From an uncultured Prevotella sp. (GTDB lineage: Bacteria; Bacteroidota; Bacteroidia; Bacteroidales; Bacteroidaceae): a stretch of 64,000 bases of DNA. Positions 24,013 to 37,644 of the stretch are shown here, piece after piece; positions within the stretch are counted from its first letter, which is position 1, and every line of letters starts with the position of its first letter. The DNA is taken from NCBI GenBank assembly GCA_905196835.1, contig CAJJWN010000014.1, positions 1 through 64,000 of the forward strand. The letters are read 5' to 3'. Position numbers and translations under genes: made by a program. The notes under the pieces are model-generated. The model was not told where the DNA came from. It worked only from the letters and a program-made list of their open reading frames with translations, and did no database searches.

Positions 24013-24555
24013 ATGGCAGGATCAGGTAAGAAATGGTATGTGTTGCGTGCTGTAAGCGGCAAGGAGGCCAAGGTGAAAGAGTACATCGAAGCCGAACTGA
24101 AGCACAACGCAATGCTCTCGTCGTATGTTTCCCAGGTGCTTATACCTATGGAGAAACATGCCACGCTGCGTAACGGAAAAAGGGTCGTCAAGGAAAAGAT
24201 AGCCCTTCCGGGGTACGTGCTTGTCGAGGCGGAGCTTAAAGGCGACGTAGCCCATACATTGCGCTTTATGCCTAACGTGTTAGGCTTCCTCGGCGGTTTG
24301 GACAATCCGACCCCCGTAAAGCAGTCTGATGTTAACCGTATACTCGGAACGGCCGAAGAGTCGGAGCTTGCAGAGGAGGTGAACATTCCTTTCAGCGTAG
24401 ACGAAACGGTGAAGGTTACGGACGGCCCGTTCAGCGGCTTCACCGGTGTCATCGAAGAGGTGAACACCGAGAAGCACAAACTCAAGGTCATGGTAAAGAT
24501 TTTCGGACGCAAGACGCCTCTGGAACTCGGTTTTATGCAAGTCGCAAAGGAATGA
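24013..24555 (+). CDS. nusG: Transcription termination/antitermination factor NusG
   Basis: The 180-residue protein has the NGN domain (KKWYVLRAVSGKEAKVKEYIE) and a C-terminal KOW domain (KVTDGPFSGFTGVIEEV). NusG binds RNA polymerase and links it to Rho or the ribosome. It belongs to the secE-nusG-rplK cluster. The length is normal. Confidence 0.96.
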   Translation: MAGSGKKWYVLRAVSGKEAKVKEYIEAELKHNAMLSSYVSQVLIPMEKHATLRNGKRVVKEKIALPGYVLVEAELKGDVAHTLRFMPNVLGFLGGLDNPTPVKQSDVNRILGTAEESELAEEVNIPFSVDETVKVTDGPFSGFTGVIEEVNTEKHKLKVMVKIFGRKTPLELGFMQVAKE

Positions 24556-24614
24556 CGCATTGTTACGGGTGCGGGTGTTCTTTTATATCTACCAATTTTT
24601 AATTAATAAAAGAA

Positions 24615-25055
24615 ATGGCTAAAGAAGTTGCTGGATTAATCAAATTACAGATTAAAGGTGGCGCTGCAAATCCCTCTCCTCCCGTAGGACCGGCTCTCGG
24701 TTCAAAGGGTATCAACATCATGGGATTCTGCAAGGAATTCAACGCCAGAACCCAGGATAAGGCTGGAAAAGTGCTTCCGGTCGTTATCACTTACTATGCT
24801 GACAAGTCATACAGCTTCGAGATTAAGACTCCTCCGGCAGCAGTTCAGCTCATGGAGGCTGCCAAGGTAAAGGGCGGCTCTGCCGAGCCTAACCGCAAGA
24901 AGGTGGCTTCTGTGACTTGGGAACAGGTACGCGCCATTGCCGAGGACAAGATGGCAGACCTCAACTGTTTTACTGTTGAGTCGGCTATGAGACTCGTTGC
25001 AGGTACGGCAAGAAGTATGGGTATCACTGTAAAAGGGGACTTCCCTGGTAAATAA
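24615..25055 (+). CDS. rplK: 50S ribosomal protein uL11
   Basis: The 146-residue protein contains the Pro-rich N-terminal [19 protein letters not shown] segment and the C-terminal 23S-binding domain ending [13 protein letters not shown]. It forms the base of the L12 stalk in the GTPase-associated centre. It is first of rplK-rplA-rplJ-rplL. Confidence 0.97.
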   Translation: MAKEVAGLIKLQIKGGAANPSPPVGPALGSKGINIMGFCKEFNARTQDKAGKVLPVVITYYADKSYSFEIKTPPAAVQLMEAAKVKGGSAEPNRKKVASVTWEQVRAIAEDKMADLNCFTVESAMRLVAGTARSMGITVKGDFPGK

Positions 25056-25072
25056 TTTATAACTTCAAGAAC

Positions 25073-25765
25073 ATGAGTAAACTGACAAAAAATCAAAAAT
25101 CAGTAGCTGATAAGGTTGAAGTAGGGAAAGCATACTCTTTGAAAGAAGCAGCTGAACTTGTCAAGGAGATTACTACGACAAAGTTCGACGCTTCTCTTGA
25201 TATCGATGTACGCTTGGGCGTTGACCCGCGCAAGGCCAACCAGATGGTCAGGGGTGTTGTTTCCCTGCCTAACGGTACAGGTAAGGTTACGCGTGTGTTG
25301 TGCCTTTGTACACCGGATGCTGAGGCTGCTGCAAAAGAGGCAGGCGCTGATTATGTTGGTCTTGACGAATATATCGACAAGATTAAGGGCGGATGGACTG
25401 ACGTTGACGTCATCATCACAATGCCGTCATGCATGGGCAAAATCGGACCTCTTGGACGTGTCCTTGGTCCGCGCGGCTTGATGCCTAACCCCAAGAGCGG
25501 CACTGTAACTATGGATGTTGCTAAAGCAGTTAAAGAGGTTAAGCAGGGCAAGATAGACTTCAAGGTTGACAAGACCGGTATCATACATGCTTCCATCGGC
25601 AAGGTTTCTTTCTCTGCGGAGCAGATTTATCAGAATGCGAAAGAGTTTATCGCTACTGTTATCAAGTTGAAACCTGCTGCTGCCAAAGGTACATACGTAA
25701 AGAGTATCTATATTTCGAGCACGATGAGTAGGGGTATCAAGATTGATCCTAAATCAGTTGAATAA
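25073..25765 (+). CDS. rplA: 50S ribosomal protein uL1
   Basis: The 230-residue protein has the family signature around [20 protein letters not shown]. uL1 forms the mobile L1 stalk and in many bacteria represses its own operon by binding the mRNA; I did not identify that leader site here. It is full length and starts 17 bases after rplK. Confidence 0.97.
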   Translation: MSKLTKNQKSVADKVEVGKAYSLKEAAELVKEITTTKFDASLDIDVRLGVDPRKANQMVRGVVSLPNGTGKVTRVLCLCTPDAEAAAKEAGADYVGLDEYIDKIKGGWTDVDVIITMPSCMGKIGPLGRVLGPRGLMPNPKSGTVTMDVAKAVKEVKQGKIDFKVDKTGIIHASIGKVSFSAEQIYQNAKEFIATVIKLKPAAAKGTYVKSIYISSTMSRGIKIDPKSVE

Positions 25766-25783
25766 CTCTAAAAGTTTTGTAAG

Positions 25784-26302
25784 ATGAGAAAAGAAGTAAA
25801 AGATACTATAGTTGTTGAACTCGGAGAGAAGCTGAAGGCCTATCCTCATTTCTACCTCGTTGATGTAACGGGGCTGAATGCCGGGGCAACGAGCAAGCTT
25901 CGCCGCGAGTGCTTCAAACGCGAAATCAAGATGGTCGTTGTGAAGAACACTCTTCTCCACAAGGCTTTCGAGGCTTCAGACGTTGATTTCGAACCTTTGT
26001 ATGGTTGCCTCAAGGGCAGTACGGCTGTGCTTTTCTGTAATACAGCCAATGTACCTGCAAAGTTGCTGAAAAGCTACACGAAAGAGGGCATTCCCGCTTT
26101 GAAGGCTGCATACGCAGAGGAGAGCATCTATGTTGGTGCCGACAAGCTGGAAGAACTTGCATCACTCAAGAGCAAGAACGAGGTTATCGCAGAGATTGTC
26201 GCTTTGCTCCAGTCTCCGACGAAGAACGTTGTTTCGGCTCTTCAGTCAGGCGCGAATACAATACATGGTGTCCTCAAGACATTAGGCGAGCGTCCTGAAT
26301 AA
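25784..26302 (+). CDS. rplJ: 50S ribosomal protein uL10
   Basis: The 172-residue stalk protein anchors bL12 dimers through its C-terminal helix and binds 23S rRNA through its N-terminal domain (ELGEKLKAYPHFYLVDVTGLNA). It lies between rplA and rplL with an 18-base gap upstream. Confidence 0.97.
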   Translation: MRKEVKDTIVVELGEKLKAYPHFYLVDVTGLNAGATSKLRRECFKREIKMVVVKNTLLHKAFEASDVDFEPLYGCLKGSTAVLFCNTANVPAKLLKSYTKEGIPALKAAYAEESIYVGADKLEELASLKSKNEVIAEIVALLQSPTKNVVSALQSGANTIHGVLKTLGERPE

Positions 26303-26351
26303 GTAAACACCCAAACATTTAACATTTAAAAACATTAAAATTTAGAATAAA

Positions 26352-26732
26352 ATGGCAGATATCAAAGCTATTGCTGAAGAATTGGTAAATTTGACAGTTA
26401 AGGAAGTTAACGAGTTGGCAACAGTCCTGAAGGACGAGTATGGAATTGAACCCGCTGCTGCAGCTGTTGCTGTTGCTGCTGGTCCTGCTGCTGGCGGTGC
26501 AGCTGCTGAGGCTGAGGAGAAGTCATCTTTCGATGTTGTCCTCGCTGAGGTTGGTGGCGCTAAGCTGCAGGTTGTAAAGGCTGTTAAGGAAGCTTGCGGC
26601 CTTGGCTTGAAGGAAGCAAAGGACCTCGTAGACGGTGCTCCTTCTACACTGAAGGAAGGCCTTTCTAAGGACGAGGCTGAGAACCTGAAGAAGGCTATCG
26701 AAGAGGCTGGAGCTAAGGTTGAGCTCAAATAA
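26352..26732 (+). CDS. rplL: 50S ribosomal protein bL12
   Basis: The 126-residue protein has the dimerising N-terminal domain, an Ala/Gly hinge ([19 protein letters not shown]) and the factor-binding C-terminal domain ([20 protein letters not shown]). It recruits translation GTPases. A hairpin with T run follows before rpoB. Confidence 0.97.
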   Translation: MADIKAIAEELVNLTVKEVNELATVLKDEYGIEPAAAAVAVAAGPAAGGAAAEAEEKSSFDVVLAEVGGAKLQVVKAVKEACGLGLKEAKDLVDGAPSTLKEGLSKDEAENLKKAIEEAGAKVELK

Positions 26733-26754
26733 TTGAGACTTCAAGAATATAACG

Positions 26755-26792
26755 GGTTAAGATTCTCCCAGTCGGAGAGTCTTAACCTTTTT
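26755..26792 (+). terminator. Attenuator-like hairpin between rplL and rpoB
   Basis: GGTTAAGATTCTCC (26755-26768) pairs with GGAGAGTCTTAACC (26774-26787) with one T:G pair, followed by five T. It probably lets only part of the transcripts continue into rpoBC, as in other bacteria with more stalk protein than polymerase. Confidence 0.8.
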
Positions 26793-26907
26793 GTGTCTTT
26801 TACGATGCAGTCATCCACCGCTGCGTTTGCGGGCAGTAAGTTTTGCGACGTTTACATGCCTGGAGTTTTTTGAATGGTGGTATTTATAACGGTAACATTA
26901 ATCTGTA

Positions 26908-29900
26908 ATGGCTTCAAAAATTGTTGATAACAGAGTAAACTTTGCCAGCGTGAAAAATCCGATGCCGTATCCGGATTTTCTCGATGTGCAATTAAAGTCT
27001 TTCAGGGACTTCTTACAGTTGGACACACCGCCCGAAGAACGCAAGAATGACGGTTTGTATAAGGTATTCGCCGAGAATTTCCCTATCACCGACACGAGAA
27101 ACAATTTCGTTCTTGAGTTCTTGGATTACTACATCGACCCGCCGCGTTATACTATTGACGAGTGCTTGGAGCGCGGGTTGACTTACAGCGTACCCCTCAA
27201 GGCGAAGATGAAGCTGTATTGTACCGACCCTGACCATGAGGACTTTGGCACATTTATTCAGGACGTGTTTCTTGGCACGATACCTTACATGACGGATAAC
27301 GGTACGTTCATTATCAATGGAGCGGAGCGTGTTGTCGTATCGCAGTTGCACAGGTCACCCGGCGTCTTCTTCGGACAAGGTGTCCATGCCAACGGTACAG
27401 TGCTTTATTCTGCGCGTATAATTCCGTTCAAGGGCTCTTGGATAGAATTTGCCACAGACATTAACAATGTGATGTATGCCTACATCGACAGAAAGAAGAA
27501 GTTACCGGTAACAACTTTGCTCAGGGCCATTGGCTTTGAGACGGATAAGGATATCCTTCAGATTTTCGACCTTGCAGAAGAAATCAAGGTTAACAAGAAG
27601 AATATGAAGGAGGCCATAGGCCGCAGGCTGGCAGCAAGGGTATTAAAGAGCTGGAATGAAGACTTTGTTGACGAGGATACAGGTGAGGTGGTTTCAATAG
27701 AGCGCAATGAGGTCATCATGGAGCGTGAGACTGAAATCACAAAGGACAATATCGACGACATCATTGACAGCGGCGCTTCTACCATCTTGCTGCACAAGGA
27801 CGCTGATGCGGCAAGCAAGTATTCGATAATATTCAATACTTTGCAGAAAGACCCAAGCAACTCCGAAAAGGAGGCAGTGCTTTATATATATCGCCAGTTG
27901 CGCAATGCCGACCCGGCAGACGACGCAAGTGCAAGGGAGGTCATACAAAACCTGTTTTTCTCAGACAAGCGTTACGACCTCGGCACTGTTGGCCGTTACC
28001 GTATAAATAAGAAGCTTGGCCTGGATACAGACATGGACGTGCGTATCCTCACCAAGGAAGACATAATCGAAATCATTAAGTATCTTATACAGCTGGTTAA
28101 TTCAAATGCCACTGTGGATGATATCGACCACTTGAGCAACCGCCGCGTGCGTACTGTCGGCGAACAGCTCAGCAACCAGTTCTCAATAGGTTTGGCACGT
28201 ATGAGCCGTACCATCCGCGAGCGTATGAATGTACGTGACAATGAGGTATTTACTCCGACCGATTTGATTAACGCCAAGACTATTTCAAGCGTCATCAACT
28301 CGTTCTTCGGAACCAACCCGTTGTCGCAGTTTATGGACCAGACCAACCCGCTTGCTGAAGTTACGCACAAGCGCCGTTTGTCTGCCCTTGGCCCTGGTGG
28401 CTTGTCGCGCGAGCGTGCAGGTTTCGAGGTGCGTGACGTACACTATACTCACTATGGCCGTCTCTGCCCGATTGAAAGTCCTGAAGGTCCGAACATCGGA
28501 CTTATCTCGTCTCTTTGCGTCTATGCAAAGATTAACGACCTTGGTTTCATCGAAACTCCTTACCGCAAGGTGAAGGATGGTGTCGTTGATTTGGACAACG
28601 AAAATATCGTATATCTCACGGCCGAGGAGGAAGAAGACCATATTATAGGACAGGGCAATGCTCCGCTTAATGATGACGGTACGTTCATCCGTGACGTTGT
28701 GAAGTGCCGTCAGGATGCTGACTTCCCAGTTGTTCCACCGTCGGAAGTAGACCTTATGGATGTGTCTCCGCAGCAGATTGCTTCAATCGCCGCCGGCTTG
28801 ATTCCGTTCTTGGAGCATGACGACGCGCACCGCGCATTGATGGGCAGCAATATGATGCGCCAGGCCGTTCCTTTGCTTCACAATGAGGCTCCTATCGTAG
28901 GAACTGGTATAGAGCGTCAGGTCTGTGTTGACTCGCGTACGATGATTACTGCCGAGGGCGATGGTGTTATTGAGTACGTTGACGCTACAACCATACGAAT
29001 ACTTTATGACCGTACGGAGGAAGAAGAGTTTGTAAGCTTTGAGCCTGCGCTCAAGGAATACCGAATACCGAAGTTCCGCCGTACCAACCAGAATATGACA
29101 ATCGACCTTCGTCCAATCTGCGACAAGGGACAGAGGGTCAAGAAAGGCGATATCTTGACAGAAGGATATGCTACAGAGAACGGTGAACTTGCTCTCGGAC
29201 GCAACCTTCTTGTGGCTTATATGCCTTGGAAAGGCTACAATTACGAGGACGCTATCGTGCTCAACGAGCGTGTTGTGCGTGAAGACATCCTTACTTCTGT
29301 GCATGTTGACGAGTATTCACTCGATGTGCGTGAGACCAAGCGAGGCATGGAGGAGTTTACGAGTGACATCCCGAATGTCAGCGAAGAAGCGACTAAAGAC
29401 CTTGATGACAACGGTATCATCCGTGTCGGTGCACGCGTAGAGCCGGGTGACATTCTCATTGGTAAGATTTCACCCAAGGGAGAGAGCGACCCGTCGCCGG
29501 AGGAAAAGTTGCTCCGTGCAATCTTCGGCGACAAGGCCGGCGATGTTAAAGATTCTTCGTTGAAGGCAAATCCGTCACTTACAGGTGTCGTCATCGACAA
29601 AAAACTGTTCTCGCGCGCAGTCAAGACCCGTGCTTCAAAGCAGCAGGACAAGGTTGTGCTTGCCAAGATAGACGAGGAATATGCAGCCAAAATTGACGAC
29701 TTGAAGGATATTCTCGTAGACAAGCTTCTTACGCTTACTGATGGTAAGTCGTCTATGGGCATCAAGGACTATACCGGTGCAGAGATAATAACCAAGGGCA
29801 GCAAGTTCACTATGGCGCAGCTCAAGAACCTTGAGTATGACGGCATACAGTCGAATAATTGGACCGAGGATGAGCACACTAACGAGCTAATCCAGAAGCT

Positions 29901-30720
29901 CATAATGAACTTCATCAAGAAGTACAAACTTCTCGATGCAGAGTTGAAACGCCGCAAGTTTGCCATAACTATCGGCGACGAGCTGCCTTCCGGCATTCTG
30001 CAGATGGCAAAGGTTTATGTTGCCAAGAAACGCAAGATTGGCGTTGGCGACAAGCTCGCAGGCCGTCACGGTAACAAGGGTATCGTTTCCAAGGTTGTAC
30101 GCCAGGAAGACATGCCGTTCCTTGAGGACGGACGTCCCGTTGACCTTGTGCTCAATCCGCTGGGTGTGCCTTCGCGTATGAACCTCGGACAGATTTTCGA
30201 GGCCATTCTTGGTGCCGCTGGCAAGCGTCTCGGCGTCAAGTTCGCTACACCTATTTTCGATGGAGCCAAGCTTGACGACCTTCAGGAATGGACCGATAAG
30301 GCAGGTCTGCCGCGTTTGTGCTCGACCCATCTTTATGATGGTGAGACCGGTGAGCAGTTTGACCAGCCAGCAACAGTCGGTATAACATACTTCCTCAAGC
30401 TCGGGCACATGGTTGAAGACAAGATGCACGCCCGCAGTATCGGTCCGTACTCGCTCATCACCCAGCAGCCGCTTGGCGGTAAGGCGCAGTTTGGTGGACA
30501 GCGTTTTGGAGAGATGGAGGTTTGGGCGCTTGAGGCGTTTGGTGCGAGCCATGTGCTTCAGGAAATCCTTACCATCAAGTCTGACGACGTTGTAGGCCGT
30601 TCTAAGGCTTACGAGGCAATAGTAAAGGGCGAGCCAATGCCTACGCCGGGCATCCCTGAATCGCTTAACGTGCTGCTGCATGAGCTTCGCGGACTTGGCT
30701 TGAGCATCACCCTCGACTGA
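26908..30720 (+). CDS. rpoB: RNA polymerase beta subunit
   Basis: The 1270-residue subunit is full length. It shows the rifampicin region ([31 protein letters not shown] split over about 470-495), the SPEGPNIGL motif, the KMSKS-like NKGIVSKV region and the C-terminal [18 protein letters not shown]. At the rifampicin pocket the Gln-Phe-Met-Asp-Gln core and [12 protein letters not shown] look wild type. The length fits Bacteroidota. The upstream gap holds an attenuator; rpoC follows after 38 bases. Confidence 0.98.
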   Translation: MASKIVDNRVNFASVKNPMPYPDFLDVQLKSFRDFLQLDTPPEERKNDGLYKVFAENFPITDTRNNFVLEFLDYYIDPPRYTIDECLERGLTYSVPLKAKMKLYCTDPDHEDFGTFIQDVFLGTIPYMTDNGTFIINGAERVVVSQLHRSPGVFFGQGVHANGTVLYSARIIPFKGSWIEFATDINNVMYAYIDRKKKLPVTTLLRAIGFETDKDILQIFDLAEEIKVNKKNMKEAIGRRLAARVLKSWNEDFVDEDTGEVVSIERNEVIMERETEITKDNIDDIIDSGASTILLHKDADAASKYSIIFNTLQKDPSNSEKEAVLYIYRQLRNADPADDASAREVIQNLFFSDKRYDLGTVGRYRINKKLGLDTDMDVRILTKEDIIEIIKYLIQLVNSNATVDDIDHLSNRRVRTVGEQLSNQFSIGLARMSRTIRERMNVRDNEVFTPTDLINAKTISSVINSFFGTNPLSQFMDQTNPLAEVTHKRRLSALGPGGLSRERAGFEVRDVHYTHYGRLCPIESPEGPNIGLISSLCVYAKINDLGFIETPYRKVKDGVVDLDNENIVYLTAEEEEDHIIGQGNAPLNDDGTFIRDVVKCRQDADFPVVPPSEVDLMDVSPQQIASIAAGLIPFLEHDDAHRALMGSNMMRQAVPLLHNEAPIVGTGIERQVCVDSRTMITAEGDGVIEYVDATTIRILYDRTEEEEFVSFEPALKEYRIPKFRRTNQNMTIDLRPICDKGQRVKKGDILTEGYATENGELALGRNLLVAYMPWKGYNYEDAIVLNERVVREDILTSVHVDEYSLDVRETKRGMEEFTSDIPNVSEEATKDLDDNGIIRVGARVEPGDILIGKISPKGESDPSPEEKLLRAIFGDKAGDVKDSSLKANPSLTGVVIDKKLFSRAVKTRASKQQDKVVLAKIDEEYAAKIDDLKDILVDKLLTLTDGKSSMGIKDYTGAEIITKGSKFTMAQLKNLEYDGIQSNNWTEDEHTNELIQKLIMNFIKKYKLLDAELKRRKFAITIGDELPSGILQMAKVYVAKKRKIGVGDKLAGRHGNKGIVSKVVRQEDMPFLEDGRPVDLVLNPLGVPSRMNLGQIFEAILGAAGKRLGVKFATPIFDGAKLDDLQEWTDKAGLPRLCSTHLYDGETGEQFDQPATVGITYFLKLGHMVEDKMHARSIGPYSLITQQPLGGKAQFGGQRFGEMEVWALEAFGASHVLQEILTIKSDDVVGRSKAYEAIVKGEPMPTPGIPESLNVLLHELRGLGLSITLD

Positions 30721-30758
30721 CAACTGAACTCTTTACATAACAAATATACATAAGACAT

Positions 30759-35093
<4,335 letters not shown>

Positions 35094-35114
35094 GCAGGCT
35101 TCATGTAATAAAGA

Positions 35115-35153
35115 AAAGGCGATGCGGACAGTTTTTCCGCATCGCCTTTTTCA
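35115..35153 (+). terminator. rpoBC terminator
   Basis: AAAGGCGATGCGGA (35115-35128) pairs with TCCGCATCGCCTTT (35136-35149) and is followed by T residues. Confidence 0.9.
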
Positions 35154-35184
35154 TTGTGATGTGTTGGTTGAGATTTGAATTTTG

Positions 35185-36771
35185 TTATTCGTAGAAGCTG
35201 AAAGTTACGTCTTGTTCGTCTCCCGGCTGTATTGTTTCGCCTTCGTTAAGGCTTGTATAGCCGTTGTCCGTCCAAACGTATGTATTGGTGCTGTTGTCGT
35301 CAATGTCGATTTCCATGACTGGTAGTTGCGCGGTGGACTTGCCTAACAGGCCTGCGTAGTAGAGGTTCTGTATCTCGTCAAGGTCAACGCTGAAAATCTT
35401 GTAGTACAGCATTATGTTGTTTGAGTTGGCTTGTCCGTCGTATTCGTAGCGGCAATCGTTACCGGGGCGTCCGTCGCTTTTGTGCGTATAGCTCATTCTT
35501 ATGAGGTTGCCGTCTTCCCATACAAGTGTGTACATGCGCCCCTCGCGTCCGTCGTCTATGGTGGTGACGTGTCCTTCTCCGTCGTATGTGAAGATGCTTG
35601 TGTCGTCGTGCTTTAAGCCGTAAACGCGCTCGGCAAAGCCTTGCTCGTTCAGCTCCACTTCATATTCCACCTCGTCGCCGTCCATCACCTGTACGTCGGG
35701 TAGTCCTGCGCTAGGGTTGGTGATGTAGTTGTAGCGGAAGGTTATGGTCTCGTAGCTTTTCACTATTTGCGTGAGAAACCCGTTTTCGTAGACGAAGCGG
35801 TCGCCGTTCATCTCCTTGAGCAGCTTGCCCGTGAACACGTTGGCGAGCGGCGACATGTCTTCGGGCAGGTCGGTGCCGGGCGTCTCGGTTGTGTCGTCGG
35901 TTACGAGGTAAGTCCACGACTCGTCGCGTCCGTATTCGTCTTCCCGTTTGTCATGTATCACGGCGCGGTTGCCGTCGAAGGTTATCGTGCAATAGTCGCC
36001 TGTCCAGTCGCCGTCCCATGCGTAATACAGCTGGCCCGCGCCGCGGTTCTTCCATTTCCACTCGGCTACGCCGATAGAGCCGTCGAGGTATGACACTAAG
36101 TATGTGCCCGACTTCGACCAAACCACTTCTATCGGCATGTCATAGCCATCCTCGCCCGGATTTTCAGGTGTTACGGTCATGTCGTCGGTCTTGCCTGTCT
36201 GCTTGTCGTAGTACACGTCGCGTATTTTCTCAATCCTCCATGTGCGGCAGAGTGCGTTGGTAACGTTGTCGCCGTTCATCGTGGGCTTTTTCTTTGCGTC
36301 GTACTGCGTGGTCTGTCCGTCCTGCGTTGTCACCTCGATGCTGGTTACCTCGTCGCCCGAATATCCGAGCTTAATCGTGCCGAAGCCTTCAAGGGCGAAC
36401 TCGTTGCCGCCGAGGCTGGTGAACGTTCCGTAGATTACGCCGTCGTATTCAGTGGCGCGCGTCAGTCCTTTGGCCTTGCCGCTGTCGAGCAGCGACCGCC
36501 TGCTGCTTTTTGCCACGCCGTTCACCGGTGCGTTGTAGTAGTTCCCGCCGCTGCTTAGCGTCACGATGTAGTTGCCGCTTGCGCTAAGCTCTATGCTCTC
36601 GTAGGGCGAGCCGGCCGACGTGATTTCATACTTTCCGCTTACCTCTTCATACTGCGGCGTGGGCAGGTCGATGTTGCCGATGCCGCCGCCCTCGTCGTCG
36701 CCGCACGCCGTGAAGCACGTAGCCGTCAGCATCAAGGCCGCGGCCATTGCAAGTAATTTAAACTTCTTCAT
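35185..36771 (-). CDS. Large surface or periplasmic lipoprotein, DUF4595-like
   Basis: The 528-residue product has a lipoprotein signal (LMLTATCFTAC, Cys at residue 23) followed by acidic DDEGGG, a sequence that in Bacteroidota can direct surface export. The C-terminal 200 residues have repeated short beta units of the kind FTYDGEGHVTTIDDGREGRMYTLVWEDGNL, typical of DUF4595 (YD-like, porin-fold) lipoproteins. The N-terminal half holds further beta-rich modules. The open frame continues upstream to 37032, but MKKFKLLAMAAALML at 36771 is the evident start. Function is unknown. A candidate promoter 340 bases upstream implies a long structured leader. Confidence 0.8.
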   Translation of the reverse strand: MKKFKLLAMAAALMLTATCFTACGDDEGGGIGNIDLPTPQYEEVSGKYEITSAGSPYESIELSASGNYIVTLSSGGNYYNAPVNGVAKSSRRSLLDSGKAKGLTRATEYDGVIYGTFTSLGGNEFALEGFGTIKLGYSGDEVTSIEVTTQDGQTTQYDAKKKPTMNGDNVTNALCRTWRIEKIRDVYYDKQTGKTDDMTVTPENPGEDGYDMPIEVVWSKSGTYLVSYLDGSIGVAEWKWKNRGAGQLYYAWDGDWTGDYCTITFDGNRAVIHDKREDEYGRDESWTYLVTDDTTETPGTDLPEDMSPLANVFTGKLLKEMNGDRFVYENGFLTQIVKSYETITFRYNYITNPSAGLPDVQVMDGDEVEYEVELNEQGFAERVYGLKHDDTSIFTYDGEGHVTTIDDGREGRMYTLVWEDGNLIRMSYTHKSDGRPGNDCRYEYDGQANSNNIMLYYKIFSVDLDEIQNLYYAGLLGKSTAQLPVMEIDIDDNSTNTYVWTDNGYTSLNEGETIQPGDEQDVTFSFYE

Positions 36772-37108
36772 GCTGTCTTGTTTTTTTATTGATAAAAATG
36801 TTTGTTGGAAATATTTACACACGATGAGCCATCGCAGCCGCGCGGATGCGGTTGCGTGCGTGTATGTCGATTGCTGTAAATAACGTGCTGTCGCTGCTGC
36901 GGCAAATCCTCCTGTCTGTTGCATCGAATTGTCTCCGGCCTGCCGCGCATGTTTGCTGGCTTCGGCCTTGTGAAAATTCTGCAAGACGGGACGCAGACGT
37001 TCAAGTAAGTGTAAGGAGAAGAGCCGTCCCATTACTTTCAGCCGTGCCGCGGATTGGCTCCGGCCGAATTGCCAAGGTAATGTAATCTCCTTTCAGAAAA
37101 ACTGATTT
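36772..37108 (-). promoter_or_regulatory. Long structured 5' leader
   Basis: No gene is convincing in this stretch. Sequence at 37015-37090 can fold as a nested multi-branch structure: GGAGA/TCTCC outside, CATTAC (37030-35)/GTAATG (37077-82) next, then TTGGC (37054-58)/GCCAA (37071-75) and a small CCG/CGG hairpin (37042-52). It lies downstream of a TAATTTTG box reading toward the lipoprotein gene. I do not recognise a known riboswitch class. Confidence 0.4.
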
Positions 37109-37114
37109 GCGCTG

Positions 37115-37122
37115 CAAAATTA
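37115..37122 (-). promoter_or_regulatory. Candidate -7 box for the lipoprotein gene
   Basis: TAATTTTG on the minus strand matches TAnnTTTG exactly. No clear -33 box is seen. It is the nearest exact box upstream of the start at 36771 that I noticed. Confidence 0.45.
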
Positions 37123-37210
37123 CTGCATATATTTGTATCTCGATTGTCGTTGCGCGTTAAATTTGCTTAACTGCTGTTTTGCGGACGTGAGGTGGGACGC
37201 ACCGCGATAG

Positions 37211-37408
37211 GGGGCATCCGCTGTTTGTTTGGATTGTATAAAACATTTATTCCTGCGTTTATCTTTCTTACTTATGGCTACATCCTGATATAATCCAGGC
37301 AATGACCGTTACCGACTGCCTGGATTGCAACAGGATATGTACACGAAATGTAATGACAAATACAAAAGAAGATACAATTATCTCATCCAAACGAATTGCG
37401 GATGAACC
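37211..37408. mobile_element. MITE-like element C
   Basis: Terminal inverted repeats CATCCGCTGTTTGTTTGGAT (37215-37234) and ATCCAAACGAATTGCGGATG (37385-37404) agree at 17 of 20 positions and match the ends of element A. The interior has a hairpin (AATCCAGGCA, 37292-37301, with TGCCTGGATT, 37317-37326) around a loop that shares GGTAAC(G/C)GTCATT (in inverse orientation) with element D. There is no gene inside. A 22-bp array starts immediately after it. Confidence 0.6.
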
Positions 37409-37518
37409 CGAAAGGCCGTGTTTTGCACTGCGAAAGGCCGTGAATTGCACGGCAAAAGGCCGCCTTTTAGCGTGTAAAAGGCGGCCTTTTGCTAACTCGC
37501 TGGCAGTCAGCCGTTTAG
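37409..37518. repeat. 22-bp palindromic array, locus 7
   Basis: Four exact 22-base units start at 37409, 37431, 37453 and 37475. A degenerate inverted end unit follows (37497-37518, TCGCTGGCAGTCAGCCG). Cores include CGAAAGGCCGTGTTTTGC and CAAAAGGCCGCCTTTTAGC. Confidence 0.85.
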
Positions 37519-37533
37519 CCGTACATAAAGAAA

Positions 37534-37564
37534 GAGCCGTCCAAACTGGTCGTTTGGACGGCTC
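37534..37564 (-). terminator. Terminator of the pectate lyase gene
   Basis: GAGCCGTCCAAAC (37534-37546) pairs perfectly with GTTTGGACGGCTC (37552-37564). On the minus strand the stem is followed by TTTCTTTAT. Confidence 0.8.
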
Positions 37565-37644
37565 CCGCCTGTCGTTCGGTCGGCTATTACGGCCCGCTTC
37601 GACGGCCTATTCCCGCCGTCTCCTATTCTCGCCGTATTGCCGTC

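Noticed and set aside
36786..37004. A 72-residue minus-strand open frame in the lipoprotein leader
   Set aside because: The composition is Arg/Cys/His-rich, it has no family resemblance, and it overlaps the structured leader.
36772..37108. Cobalamin riboswitch
   Set aside because: Only a weak B12-box-like GGCCGGAGAC is present. The conserved GCCACTG element, the AAATCC-type core and the expected closing helix are not found.
37409..37518. 22-bp arrays as CRISPR arrays
   Set aside because: The units follow each other without spacers, are degenerate and palindromic, and no cas genes are present in the window.
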